Positions 34,310 through 43,224 of a stretch of 48,154 nucleotides of DNA are shown piece after piece. Made by a program: the position numbers and the translations under genes. The notes under the pieces were generated by a model. The model worked only from the letters and a program-made list of their open reading frames with translations. It searched no databases and was not told the DNA's origin. Origin of the DNA: Desulfobacteraceae bacterium (GTDB lineage Bacteria > Desulfobacterota > Desulfobacteria > Desulfobacterales > Desulfosalsimonadaceae); assembly GCA_011389515.1 (NCBI GenBank), contig JAABUA010000020.1, positions 1-48,154 of the forward strand. Reading direction: 5' to 3'. Within the stretch, counting starts at the first letter, position 1; the number at the start of each line of letters is the position of its first letter.

Positions 34310-34413
34310 GCCGGTGCTGGAAAGGATAAATACATCAGATGGCCTGGCGTGAAATCGGCCGGGATTCAACGAAAAGCAATATGGAATGCAGGAGTGTTGC
34401 GCCACGCAATGTA

Positions 34414-34448
34414 GGCCAGCATGCCGGATTTTATCCGGTATGCTGGCC
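34414..34448 (-). terminator. Long hairpin downstream of the M24 peptidase operon
   Basis: GGCCAGCATGCCGG and CCGGTATGCTGGCC form a 14-bp stem with one wobble. It lies just past the end of the peptidase gene and before the sigma-factor gene. There is no following T-run on either strand, so it may slow decay or pause transcription rather than terminate cleanly. Confidence 0.5.
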
Positions 34449-34480
34449 ATAAATAGTCTCCAAGATTACAACACCCAGGT

Positions 34481-35689
34481 TTACAACACAATGATATCCT
34501 CGCGGAAGGTGCCGAGCTGTTCCAGGCCGTTTTCCGTCACCACATGGGTGTTTTCAACCCCCACCACCCCCTTGCCCGGAAATATGGCTTTCGGCTCCAC
34601 CGCGATGACCATGTTTTTTTCAAGGGGCATCTTCTGTCCCTTGGCCAAAAAGGGAAATTCATCCACTTCAAGGCCCACACCGTGCCCGATAAAACGGATG
34701 CGCTGGTCTCCCGCACCCATGAAATAATCGCCAAGGCCTCGGGATTGTGCTTTTGAAACGGCAAGCTCGTAAAGATCCCCGGTGATAGCGCCGGGCACGG
34801 CTGCCTCCTTGATGGTGTTCTGGATATCAAGCATCGCACGGTGGGCCTCGACAAGGAAGTCCGGCAGTTTGCCGATTGAAAAAATGCGCGCATGGTCGGA
34901 TAAATATCCGTCAAGGGCGAATACCACGTCCACCAGTATCGGTTCGTTTGGCCGGATCGGATTCATGCTGGGACCCTGGGCAAAGGAGGGGTTGAGCCCG
35001 ATGCCGCCGGTAGGGGATGCCAGGTAGCTGGGTGCTGCCGCAGCCGGGCCTGCCATGACGTGTCCGTAGAACATCTCCGCTCCGAACAGGCGCATCCGGG
35101 TGATTCCCTGGTGTCCCCATTTTCTCGCCTTTCCCTCGATCAGTCCCGCCAGTTCAACTTCCGTCATGCCTTCCTTGAGAAGCAAGGGGACTTCGGCGGC
35201 AAGCCGGTCGGACAGAGAGGCCGATTTTCGGATGAGCGCGATTTCATATTCCGATTTCACGCTTCGTATCATGCGGATGGCCGTGCTAACATCGACCAGT
35301 TCCGTTTTTTCCAGAAAACGCGAAAAGCTGAAATACTGGTTTGTGGGAAGCACGTCGAGTTCCATGCCCATTTTCCCCGGCAGGGGGATGCCGTGATCCT
35401 TAAGTATGCCTGGAATTTCGCGGGGGCTTGAAAAAGGGATGACCGGGGAGATGGCAGATTCGGTTTTCGCTCTTTCAATATCCTTCCGCACCATCAGGAG
35501 CGGTTCTCCCTCGGCGGGAATATACAGATTGGCCTGCTGGCTGGTGCCGCTGAAATAGAACAGGTCGGCGTTCTGGAGGATAAGCGCACCGTCGATGTTC
35601 TGACGCACGAGATGCTTCTGGAGTTTTTTCCTGCGCGCCTGCAGCTCGGTCAGTGGCGTGTATTGCTGGGCGTTTTCCATGGCGGGCAT
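34481..35689 (-). CDS. M24-family metallopeptidase (Xaa-Pro aminopeptidase/prolidase type)
   Basis: A peptidase of about 400 residues with a creatinase-like N-terminal domain and a C-terminal pita-bread domain. The dinuclear-metal ligands are visible: two Asp in LVDVVFALDGYLSDHARIF, His in RFIGHGVGLEVDEFP, Glu in VIAVEPKAIF and Glu in GVENTHVV. This set is complete, so the enzyme should be active on Pro-containing peptides. Two in-frame ATGs are possible: 35689, or 35680 which follows AAGGAT at better distance. It is the last gene of a five-gene minus-strand operon, starting 8-17 bp after the exported protein gene. Confidence 0.92.
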   Translation of the reverse strand: MPAMENAQQYTPLTELQARRKKLQKHLVRQNIDGALILQNADLFYFSGTSQQANLYIPAEGEPLLMVRKDIERAKTESAISPVIPFSSPREIPGILKDHGIPLPGKMGMELDVLPTNQYFSFSRFLEKTELVDVSTAIRMIRSVKSEYEIALIRKSASLSDRLAAEVPLLLKEGMTEVELAGLIEGKARKWGHQGITRMRLFGAEMFYGHVMAGPAAAAPSYLASPTGGIGLNPSFAQGPSMNPIRPNEPILVDVVFALDGYLSDHARIFSIGKLPDFLVEAHRAMLDIQNTIKEAAVPGAITGDLYELAVSKAQSRGLGDYFMGAGDQRIRFIGHGVGLEVDEFPFLAKGQKMPLEKNMVIAVEPKAIFPGKGVVGVENTHVVTENGLEQLGTFREDIIVL

Positions 35690-35697
35690 CCTTTCAT

Positions 35698-36939
35698 TTA
35701 CTCGGTCAATATTTCAGAGGTCAAATCCCGGCTCATCTCGATTTCCAGGTTGTCGGGAGCAACGTCCGTGATGTGTATGCCAAAGGGTCCGTATGACTGC
35801 TTCAGTAGACTGCTCACCAGTTCGTCCGGCGTGCCCCGGTAATCCACCCAGAGTTTTGCATGGTCCACGGAAAATTGCATGGTCCTGACCGAGGCGATGC
35901 CTCTGACATCGGAAATGGTCTTTCGGAACTGCTCCAGGTTCGGCAGGATATTTTTGCCGGAAATTGAAATGGTGATGCCGCCGGCAGGCATTTCCGTTCC
36001 CACCCACAGGGAATCGATCCGGGATGTCAACTGCATGCCGGCCTGAAATGCGGCATCGGCCATGGCATTGGCAGAAGCAGCGTCATGGTCTTCGCTAATG
36101 GAGACGCTCTGCTGCCTTATGGTTGTCAGCGACCGGCCCGTCTGGGCATCAATCACCCGCAGATTGATATTTCCCCTGTAGGTCTCTGTTTCTTCACCCA
36201 GGCGGTTCTTTCCCGGGGTCACGTCCGCTGTTCCCAGTATGACCAGCTGGGCCCCCATGCGCCTGGCGAAAATGGCGGCTTCGTAGTCGGCAGGAGTGGC
36301 TGTAAGAGAAAGCCCCTGGAGGGAAACAAGGATATATTCCATGGAGCCTACGGGATCTATCACCGTGAACCCCTCGTCCATAAGGACGCGTGCCATGGGG
36401 GAAGAGGCCGTATCCGGCCTTTGCCTGGACGGCGGGCTTTTCCACCAGAAGCGATAATCCATATCGCCCAGATGTTTTTCCGCCACCATAAGCAGGACTG
36501 TCGGCAATTCCTGCGGGCGGGTCTGGAGCCCCGCCGCAGACAGGGCCTGCTGGATCTGGTTCGTCATTACCGTAGCGCGCACCAGCACGCGATAAGAGCG
36601 GTCAACCTGTATTTCGTGAAGAACGCGATAGTCCTGAACAAACTGGTTCGGATTCTGATGCAGCACCCGGCTTATTTTTTCGAAATCTTCGGTAAGCTGT
36701 TCTTCGGAAAGAAGATCGTCGGCCGCTTTCTGGACGGCAAACCGGATGCTTTCCGCAAGGGCCGCACCTTTCGCATCCCCGACACTTCCGTAAATCCGGC
36801 TGTAGCCGGAAGACACGACGGTTTTGGTGTCCGCGGTATCCTGTGCAGGCAGGTTTGCGGCCGACCATGGCGCAATAACAAACAGCAGCATTCCGGCCAT
36901 GATTTTCCCAACATTGGTGAACAATCCCCGTTTTTTCAT
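35698..36939 (-). CDS. Exported protein with FlgT-like N-terminal region
   Basis: The 413-residue protein has an N-terminal signal or anchor (about 11-27, cleavage possibly near Ala-Gln at 33). A mixed alpha/beta body follows, with TYRGNINLRVIDAQTGRSL and a C-terminal repeat-like alpha/beta part (GGITISISGKN...VRTMQFS). Its N-terminal and middle regions recall the flagellar-assembly protein FlgT and TolB-like periplasmic domains. That resemblance is weak and no flagellar genes are here, so I name it only as exported. It lies between the polyprenyl synthase gene (18-bp gap) and the M24 peptidase gene. Confidence 0.7.
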   Translation of the reverse strand: MKKRGLFTNVGKIMAGMLLFVIAPWSAANLPAQDTADTKTVVSSGYSRIYGSVGDAKGAALAESIRFAVQKAADDLLSEEQLTEDFEKISRVLHQNPNQFVQDYRVLHEIQVDRSYRVLVRATVMTNQIQQALSAAGLQTRPQELPTVLLMVAEKHLGDMDYRFWWKSPPSRQRPDTASSPMARVLMDEGFTVIDPVGSMEYILVSLQGLSLTATPADYEAAIFARRMGAQLVILGTADVTPGKNRLGEETETYRGNINLRVIDAQTGRSLTTIRQQSVSISEDHDAASANAMADAAFQAGMQLTSRIDSLWVGTEMPAGGITISISGKNILPNLEQFRKTISDVRGIASVRTMQFSVDHAKLWVDYRGTPDELVSSLLKQSYGPFGIHITDVAPDNLEIEMSRDLTSEILTE

Positions 36940-36957
36940 AATTTCAATCCTTATTCG

Positions 36958-37938
36958 TTACACTCTTCGCTGCAATGCGTAGTCAGCCATCATTGCAAGG
37001 ATTTCCCTTGTCCTGGAAGGCTCAAAAATCTCCAGCTGCGCCTTTGCCGCCCGGACATGATCTGCCGCAACGGCCCTGGCATAGTCGATTCCCCCGTATC
37101 GGTTCAGCAGTTTACGCAGGGCATCAAACTCTTCGTTGGTGAAGCCCGTATTGACGATAATGGTTTCCATGCGCGCCCTGTCGGCGGGATTGGCTTCCCG
37201 CAGCGCGTGTATCACCGGCAGGGTGAGTTTTCCCTCCCGGAGATCCGCGCCAACGGCTTTGCCCAACTCTCCCGTATCCGCGGTATAGTCCAGGATGTCG
37301 TCTGCGATCTGGAAGACCATGCCCAGGTGATCACCGTATTTTGTCAGGGCTTGCTCCTCACCGGACGAGGCGTTTGCCAGGATTGCGCCTGTTTTGCACG
37401 CCCCCTGGATAAGGACGCCGGTCTTTCGCCGGATGACGTCCATGTATTCCTCTTCGGAAAGGGTGATATCCCCTTTTTTGATCAACTGGTGAATCTCCCC
37501 CTGGGAAATTTCCTCGGTCATGCCGGATACCACTTTGATGATCCGCATGCTTTCGGATTCGGCCGCGATGTTAAGGGCCCGGGCAAGCAGGAAATCGCCG
37601 GTCAGCACCGTGACAGCCGCACCGTATACGGCATTGGCCACCGGCTTTCCGCGCCGCATGTCCGCCCCGTCGATGACGTCGTCATGGAGAAGGGTCGCGG
37701 TGTGAAGAAACTCGAAGATGGAGGCGAATTTTGTGACAAATTCATTTTCATGGCCGCAGATTCGGGCGCTCAGCACAATCAAAAGGGGGCGGAGGCGCTT
37801 TCCGCCGGCAAACATGAGGTGCCCCGCGGTTTCCCTTACGAGTTCCAGGTGAGGGGTCAGGTTGTTTTCCAGCGCGACCTCTATTTTTTGAAGATCGGGT
37901 TCAACCAGGGATAACAGTTTCTGCTTGATGCCGGTCAT
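36958..37938 (-). CDS. ispB: Polyprenyl diphosphate synthase (octaprenyl type)
   Basis: It adds isopentenyl units to an allylic primer to make the side chain of menaquinone, or a related all-trans chain. The 326-residue protein has the first Asp-rich motif at Asp86-Asp90 (HDDVIDGADMRRG) and the second, DDILDYTAD, in the C-terminal half. A small Ala81 at the fifth residue before the first motif suits a long product. Its start overlaps rimO by 4 bp (ATGA type), so translation is coupled. Chain length and final quinone are not determined by sequence alone. Confidence 0.92.
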   Translation of the reverse strand: MTGIKQKLLSLVEPDLQKIEVALENNLTPHLELVRETAGHLMFAGGKRLRPLLIVLSARICGHENEFVTKFASIFEFLHTATLLHDDVIDGADMRRGKPVANAVYGAAVTVLTGDFLLARALNIAAESESMRIIKVVSGMTEEISQGEIHQLIKKGDITLSEEEYMDVIRRKTGVLIQGACKTGAILANASSGEEQALTKYGDHLGMVFQIADDILDYTADTGELGKAVGADLREGKLTLPVIHALREANPADRARMETIIVNTGFTNEEFDALRKLLNRYGGIDYARAVAADHVRAAKAQLEIFEPSRTREILAMMADYALQRRV

Positions 37939-39263
37939 GCCGGTACTCCTTCAAGATCGTATTCTGTCGCATCCGTGATGCGGACGTTGATGAACTGCCC
38001 GACTGCAAGATCCATTTCCCGGGCATAGACAACGGTAATGCCGTCCACTTCCGGAGCCTGAAACATTGTGCGGCCGATAAAACTGCCGTCTTGCTGGTCT
38101 TCTTCCACGAGCACCGTAAATTCCCGGCCCACAAGGGCTTCGTTTTTTTTCAGTGAAATTTCCGACTGCAAGGACATCAGCCTGTCCATCCGCGCTTCTG
38201 CCACATCCGCCGGAACATGGTGTGAAAGCCGGTGCGAGGCAAGGTCCTCCGCATCCGAATAAATAAAGGCCCCCAGATGATCAAATCCGATTTTCTTCAC
38301 AAAATCATACATCTGGAGAAAGTCGTCTTCCGTTTCTCCGGGAAAGCCTGTCATTACGGTGGTTCTCAACGCCGCCCCCGGAACGGCCTCTCGTATCCTG
38401 CTGAAAAGCGCCTCAAAAAAGCCGCCATCATGGCTGCCGCGCCCCATGCGCTTTAATACCGTCGGGCTGACATGCTGGATCGGGATGTCAAAATACGGGC
38501 ATACATTGGGGTGCTTGCGAACCGCTTCCAGAAGATCGTTGTCGATGCGGTCCGGATGGCCGTATAAAAAACGGATCCATGAACCGGGTGCGGTTTGTGC
38601 CGCACCGGTAATCAACCCGGCAAGGTTCTCTCCCGGATTCAGGTCATACCCGTAGGACGTGGTGTCCTGGCCGATAAGGACGATTTCGGAAAAGCCGGAC
38701 AGGGAAAGGGCCGCTGCTTCTTCGATGATATCCTCCGGCGGGCGGCTCCGCAGCCTGCCGCGAAGCTTCGGGATGATGCAGTAGGTGCAATGCCGGTTGC
38801 ACCCTTCCATGACCTTCACGTAGGCCACGGGATACGTCGTCTGGATCCGCATGGTGTGCCGGGTATGCAGCGGGAGCGATGCCGGGTCCTTCAGCAGGCA
38901 TGCGCCGTTTTCCATTTCCCCGTTTACGGCAGCAACCACATGGTCGTATGCGCCGGTACCCAAAAAAGCGTCAACCTCCGGCAGTTCGGCAGGCAGATCG
39001 TCCTGGTATCGCTGGGGGAGGCATCCTGTTACGATCAGCCGCCTGCAGGCGCCCCCGCTTTTCAATTGGGCCAGTTCGAGAATCGCATCCACGGACTCCT
39101 CCGAGGCCGCGTCGATAAATCCGCAGGTGTTGACAATAATGGCCTCGGCCCCATCCGCATCGTCGACAATTCTGTGCCCGGCCGTTTCCAGCAGACCGAG
39201 CATGGCCTCGCCGTCCACGATGTTTCTTGCACATCCCAGGTTATGCAGGTACACTTTCACCAA
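37935..39263 (-). CDS. rimO: Ribosomal protein S12 methylthiotransferase
   Basis: RimO is a radical-SAM enzyme that adds a methylthio group to the conserved aspartate of ribosomal protein S12. The N-terminal UPF0004 domain has Cys11, Cys47 and Cys81 for its second [4Fe-4S] cluster. The radical-SAM core has Cys155-x3-Cys159-x2-Cys162 (CNRHCTYCIIP). A TRAM domain closes the C-terminus. The LGCARNIVD start marks RimO rather than MiaB. The 442-residue length is normal. It is one base from the upstream acyl-CoA gene stop and overlaps ispB by 4 bp, so it sits in a tight operon. Confidence 0.95.
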   Translation of the reverse strand: MVKVYLHNLGCARNIVDGEAMLGLLETAGHRIVDDADGAEAIIVNTCGFIDAASEESVDAILELAQLKSGGACRRLIVTGCLPQRYQDDLPAELPEVDAFLGTGAYDHVVAAVNGEMENGACLLKDPASLPLHTRHTMRIQTTYPVAYVKVMEGCNRHCTYCIIPKLRGRLRSRPPEDIIEEAAALSLSGFSEIVLIGQDTTSYGYDLNPGENLAGLITGAAQTAPGSWIRFLYGHPDRIDNDLLEAVRKHPNVCPYFDIPIQHVSPTVLKRMGRGSHDGGFFEALFSRIREAVPGAALRTTVMTGFPGETEDDFLQMYDFVKKIGFDHLGAFIYSDAEDLASHRLSHHVPADVAEARMDRLMSLQSEISLKKNEALVGREFTVLVEEDQQDGSFIGRTMFQAPEVDGITVVYAREMDLAVGQFINVRITDATEYDLEGVPA

Positions 39264-39264
39264 T

Positions 39265-40086
39265 TTATTCCCCGGTAAAATTCGGTTTTCTTTTTTCCAT
39301 AAACGCCGTAATGGCTTCCATGAGATCCTTTGACGGGATGATGTTCGTGCTCACCGACGCCACATATTTGAGCCCCTCGTCAACCGGTTTGCCCATACAA
39401 AAATTAAGCACGTCCTTGGAAGCTTCAACCGCAAGCGGCGAGTTGCCCGCGATTTTTTCCGCCATTTTGACGGCGCCGGCCATCATGTCGTCATATCCGT
39501 CGTATACATCGTTGACCAGGAGCATCTCCTTTGCGCTCCGGGCGTCGAAATTTTTCGCGGTATACGCAAGCTCCCGGGCAAAGCCCTGCCCCACGATTCG
39601 CGGTATGCGCTGGAGCACCCCCACATCCGCCACAAACCCCACCGCGGCTTCCCGCAGTGAAAAAACGGCATCGGTCGTGCAGACACGGATGTCGCAGGCA
39701 GTCGCCATATCCAGCCCGGCGCCGATGCAGTGGCCGTGAATGGCGGCGATTACCGGTTTCCGGCACCATTCGATGCAGCTGATGGTATCCTGGAGCGCAT
39801 AAATCTTTTTCAAAAGCCGCCACTTGATGCCGCCTTTCTGCTCCTTTTCCATGAGTTCCGGCAGTTCCTGTGCCATTGCCATGAGGTCGATGCCCGCGGA
39901 AAAGCACGGTCCCTTGCCGCTGATGATCACCACACGGATGTCTTTGTCGGCATCGAGATCTGCGAAAATGGGTATGGTTTCCTTCCATGCCGGTGGATTC
40001 ATGGCGTTTTTCTTTTCCGGCCGGTTCAGGTATACCCAGGCAATGGGGGGCTTCTTCTCGACTTGGTAAAATTCATACTGGCTCAT
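39265..40086 (-). CDS. Enoyl-CoA hydratase family, delta3,5-delta2,4-dienoyl-CoA isomerase type
   Basis: This 273-residue crotonase-fold protein has oxyanion-hole segments near CFSAGIDL and HGHCIGAGLD. In rat ECH1 the isomerase acids are Asp176, Glu196 and Asp204, 20 and 8 residues apart (from memory). Here Asp126 (GAGLDMATACD), Glu146 (SLREAAVG) and Asp154 (FVADVGVLQR) show exactly the same spacing, so an isomerase of dienoyl-CoA is more likely than a plain hydratase. GGGAGGAAAC precedes the ATG. It leads the five-gene operon with rimO; a link to that gene's function is not obvious. The dienoyl-CoA-reductase-like gene at 5.6 kb could act in the same pathway. Confidence 0.88.
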   Translation of the reverse strand: MSQYEFYQVEKKPPIAWVYLNRPEKKNAMNPPAWKETIPIFADLDADKDIRVVIISGKGPCFSAGIDLMAMAQELPELMEKEQKGGIKWRLLKKIYALQDTISCIEWCRKPVIAAIHGHCIGAGLDMATACDIRVCTTDAVFSLREAAVGFVADVGVLQRIPRIVGQGFARELAYTAKNFDARSAKEMLLVNDVYDGYDDMMAGAVKMAEKIAGNSPLAVEASKDVLNFCMGKPVDEGLKYVASVSTNIIPSKDLMEAITAFMEKRKPNFTGE

Positions 40087-40148
40087 GTTTCCTCCCGGTA
40101 TAAAGATTTATGTAACGATAACTTGCAAAACACGCCGCCATTCTTTAT

Positions 40149-40294
40149 TACAAGCTATCTCAAAAAAATCTTTTGCCCAATATCTTCGTTGGTGATGAAA
40201 GTGAAATCCTCAGAATACTGCAGTATGCCTCCGGTTTCAATTTCACCTCCGCCTTGATCTTGAACCAAAATCTTTTTTTTGAGAGGGCTTGTAA
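40149..40294. repeat. Long palindromic element, family P
   Basis: It is almost the same sequence as the element at 30920, with ends ACAAGCTATCTCAAAAAAAT and, reversed, ACAAGCCCTCTCAAAAAAAA, and the centre ATACTGCAGTAT. It fills most of the 259-bp gap between the divergent isomerase and Dus-family genes, which must also hold their promoters. Confidence 0.9.
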
Positions 40295-40345
40295 AAAGAG
40301 TTTTATACCATTTCGTCTGATTTTTTTCACGAACATATTTTGTCC

Positions 40346-41374
40346 ATGAAGATATCGCCTGAAATAACGGAGTTTCTGAACACGCCCATCCGCATCGGCG
40401 CGAAAACGGCAGGCAGACGCCTTCTTGTTTCCCCCATGGCCGGGTATACCCATGTGGCGTTCCGCCAGCTTATGGAACATTTCGGCGGATATGGTCTGCT
40501 GTTTACCGAAATGTGCAGCGCAAGGGCCGTACCCACTGAAAACCCGGAACACTCCCTCGTGTTCCGGTGGCGCAGCGGGGAGCTTTCGCACCTGGTGTGC
40601 CAGATTTTCGGATCCGACGCGCAAGACATGGCCAATGCCGCGCGCCGCATTGAAGCCGAGGGGTTTTTCGGCGTAGATATCAATTTCGGATGCTCCGTGG
40701 CGGCCGTATGCAAACGGGGGTGCGGTGCGGCGCTCCTGAAAACCCCGGACCTGGCGGTTGCAATGGTTGCGGCGGTGCGCGCCGCGGTGTCCATTCCCGT
40801 ATCCGTAAAATACCGCACCGGCTGGACCGACGACCCCAGGCCCGCCATGGAGATGGCCAGACGCTTTGAAGCGGCCGGCGCTGACGCCATTACATTTCAT
40901 CCCCGAATGGCCCCGGATCGCCGGACCCGTCCGCCGCGATGGGAGTATATCGGCATGGTGAAGCAGGCGGTTCGCATCCCGGTGTTCGGCAACGGGGATG
41001 TGTTTGATGCCGGAGACTGCATTCGAATGATTCAGGCCACCGGGTGCGACGGTATTTCCATCGGGCGGATCGCGCTGGCGGCGCCATGGACGCCGGCCCT
41101 GTGGACGCGCGGCCTGGTTGTGGACAATGATCTGTATCATTTTTGCGCAAAACGGATGATGGATCTTCTGCAGCAGCATTTTGAACCGGTTACCGCATTC
41201 CGGCGGTTTAAAAATTGGGCGCATTTTTTTGCTGCGGGGTTCAAGTTCGGCCACCGGTTTTCTGCCGACATACGCGGCGCGAAAGATATTGATGCCATTT
41301 ACGCCACCGTCGACCGCTTCTTTGCAGATATCCCCGAAAGAAACCCCCGTCCCAACATGAATCTGTTCCGGTGA
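40346..41374 (+). CDS. tRNA-dihydrouridine synthase-family protein with altered GCP motif
   Basis: Dus enzymes reduce uridines in tRNA using FMN. The 342-residue protein has the TIM-barrel start LLVSPMAGYTHVAFRQL and TEMCSARAV. The central DINFGCSVAAVCKRGCGAALL is at about 111-131, and VSVKYRTGW, ITFHPRM and ISIGRIALAAPW follow. The catalytic cysteine Cys116 is present, but the usual Gly-Cys-Pro is Gly-Cys-Ser (Ser117). The C-terminal part is the usual helical recognition domain. The ATG at 40346 is chosen; TTG at 40340 is an alternative. A family P repeat lies just upstream. Confidence 0.85.
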   Translation: MKISPEITEFLNTPIRIGAKTAGRRLLVSPMAGYTHVAFRQLMEHFGGYGLLFTEMCSARAVPTENPEHSLVFRWRSGELSHLVCQIFGSDAQDMANAARRIEAEGFFGVDINFGCSVAAVCKRGCGAALLKTPDLAVAMVAAVRAAVSIPVSVKYRTGWTDDPRPAMEMARRFEAAGADAITFHPRMAPDRRTRPPRWEYIGMVKQAVRIPVFGNGDVFDAGDCIRMIQATGCDGISIGRIALAAPWTPALWTRGLVVDNDLYHFCAKRMMDLLQQHFEPVTAFRRFKNWAHFFAAGFKFGHRFSADIRGAKDIDAIYATVDRFFADIPERNPRPNMNLFR

Positions 41375-41537
41375 TGGGTTTCATCCCCAACCCTTTCGGC
41401 AGGTGTGCAGGACAGGCAATTGAATCTTTACAAAACCATCCGAATATGTTTTAATTACTAGTTTACTTTTACAGCCTCATGTCAGGAGGTTATACGGGTT
41501 TCAAACAGTATATACGTTTTTCAATCAACGATCGATT

Positions 41538-42602
41538 ATGCAAATGAAGACAATCCGCGAAGACTTTGAAGAGCGCGAAAAATCGTTCATCTCGCCGTTT
41601 GGTGTGCTTGCTGCCGAATCCAGAGGCAGGCGGCGTGAGGAAGAACCGTGCCCTGTAAGAACCATATTCCAGCAGGACAGGGACCGGATCGTGTTTTCAA
41701 ACGCCTTCAGGCGCCTGAAACACAAAACCCAGGTCTTTTTGTCCCCCCTGGGGGATCATTACCGCACCCGTCTCACCCATACCCTGGAAGTGGCCGAGGT
41801 GGCGCGCACCATCAGCCGCGCCATGCGGCTGAACGAGGACCTCGCCGAAGCCATCGCCCTGGGGCACGATCTGGGGCACACCCCTTTCGGACACAGCGGC
41901 GAGGCCGCTTTAAAGGAAGTCTATTCAGCGGAATTCCGCCACAGCGACCAGAGCCTTCGCGTGGTTGATGTGCTGGAACGAAACGGGCAGGGGCTTAACC
42001 TGTCCTGGGAGGTCAGGGACGGTATTTTAAAGCATTCCAAGGGTTTTGGGGATATCATACCGGCCGATCCCGGCGCCATGGCGGCCACGCTGGAAGGCCG
42101 GATTGTACGGTTTGCGGACATTATCGCGTACCTGAACCATGACCTGGATGATGCCGTGCGAAGCGGTGTGATTTCAGGCGCCCAGGTACCGAACTCCTGT
42201 GTAAAGATACTCGGCGACAACCATGCCCAGCGGTCCACGACCATGATCCGGGATTTGATCTATTCCAGCCGGGTGGTCAACGAAAATCTCGAGTTGTCCT
42301 TTTCTGGCGAGGTTTTTGACGCCATGTCGGATCTCCGGCTGTTTCTGTATGAAAACGTCTACCGTTCAAAGCCCGTGCACTCGGAATTTGTCAAGTCCAA
42401 AAAGATCATATCGGAAATATTCACCTATTTCCTGAATCACCCGGAGCAGCTCAGGATAAGGCTCGCAGGCCTTGAAATGGTTTCTGCATATTACAACAGC
42501 GATCCCGAGGAAAGGATCATCTGCGATTATATCGCCAGCATGACGGACCGCTACCTCCTGAGCCTGTACAGCGAAATTTTTATCCCGACCCCGCTGGTCT
42601 GA
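41538..42602 (+). CDS. dgt: Deoxyguanosinetriphosphate triphosphohydrolase-like HD protein
   Basis: The dGTPase family hydrolyses dNTPs to nucleoside plus triphosphate, acting in nucleotide balance or phage defence. The 354-residue protein has FQQDRDRIVFSNAFRRLKHKTQVF and the HD metal ligands His81 (RLTHTLEVAEV) and His110-Asp111 (ALGHDLGHTPFGHSGE); a later Asp (NHDLDDAV region) completes the site. It starts at 41538; an ATG at 41544 is also possible. The 163-bp region upstream holds no recognisable gene. The YkgJ genes follow by 10 bp. Confidence 0.92.
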   Translation: MQMKTIREDFEEREKSFISPFGVLAAESRGRRREEEPCPVRTIFQQDRDRIVFSNAFRRLKHKTQVFLSPLGDHYRTRLTHTLEVAEVARTISRAMRLNEDLAEAIALGHDLGHTPFGHSGEAALKEVYSAEFRHSDQSLRVVDVLERNGQGLNLSWEVRDGILKHSKGFGDIIPADPGAMAATLEGRIVRFADIIAYLNHDLDDAVRSGVISGAQVPNSCVKILGDNHAQRSTTMIRDLIYSSRVVNENLELSFSGEVFDAMSDLRLFLYENVYRSKPVHSEFVKSKKIISEIFTYFLNHPEQLRIRLAGLEMVSAYYNSDPEERIICDYIASMTDRYLLSLYSEIFIPTPLV

Positions 42603-42612
42603 CATGATCTGA

Positions 42613-43224
42613 ATGAATACCACACCCAATGACATATGCGCTGCCGCAAAAGCGGGGGAATACTTCCGCCGGATCGAAGAAATGTATGCCGAAATGGACC
42701 TGTCCTATTACGAGGCGGCCGGCAGCTATGGGTTTTCCTGCACGGGGTGCGAAGACAACTGCTGCCTGACACGGTTTTATCACCATACCACCATCGAGTA
42801 TGCGTATCTGCTGTCCGGGTTTTTCTCGCTTCCCGGTGACCGCCGGCGTCTATACCAGGACCGTGCCCATGCATACAACCGTGAACTGGAGCGTACCAAC
42901 CCCAATAATACGGTTTTCCGGCATATGTGTCCTGTAAATGACGCCGGATGGTGCGCCTTGTATGCGTTTCGGCCCATGATATGCAGGCTGCACGGCATCC
43001 CCCATGAATTGTCCCCCCCGGGCCGGGCAAAAATTTTCGGCGCCGGCTGCACCGCATTTGAAAACCACTGCGGCGAGACAGCGTATATCTCTTTTGACCG
43101 GACGCCCTTTTACACCGGCATGGCCGACCTGGAACGCCGCTTCAGGATGCACACCGGGTTACAGGTGAAATTCAGGATGACGGTTTCACAGATGCTGGTT
43201 TCAACGCAAACAGGTGCCCTATGA
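42613..43224 (+). CDS. YkgJ-family cysteine-cluster protein, first of a pair
   Basis: The 203-residue protein has the Cys-rich pattern of the CxxCxxxC zinc/iron-chelating family (YkgJ). FSCTGCEDNCCL holds four cysteines near 43-51, and further ones lie in HMCPVNDAGWCALY, RPMICRLHG and GAGCTAFENHCGE. These likely bind a metal or iron-sulfur cluster. No transmembrane part is seen. It follows dgt by 10 bp and overlaps the second paralogue by 4 bp, so all three are probably one transcript. The role of this family is not known. Confidence 0.85.
   Translation: MNTTPNDICAAAKAGEYFRRIEEMYAEMDLSYYEAAGSYGFSCTGCEDNCCLTRFYHHTTIEYAYLLSGFFSLPGDRRRLYQDRAHAYNRELERTNPNNTVFRHMCPVNDAGWCALYAFRPMICRLHGIPHELSPPGRAKIFGAGCTAFENHCGETAYISFDRTPFYTGMADLERRFRMHTGLQVKFRMTVSQMLVSTQTGAL

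Noticed and set aside
34310-34450. Upstream extension of the sigma-factor gene to an ATG at 34450
   Set aside because: The extra 47 residues lack homology to sigma factors and cover the hairpin region; the ATG at 34309 starts the conserved protein.
36085-37914. A 609-codon plus-strand ORF opposite the exported protein and ispB genes
   Set aside because: It is antisense to two well-supported genes, and its translation is rich in Arg, His and Pro without any domain. It is a typical shadow of GC-biased codons.
41479-41547. 22-codon ORF starting ATGTCAGGAGG before dgt as a leader peptide
   Set aside because: There is no upstream ribosome site, no regulatory codon run and no attenuator-like hairpin.
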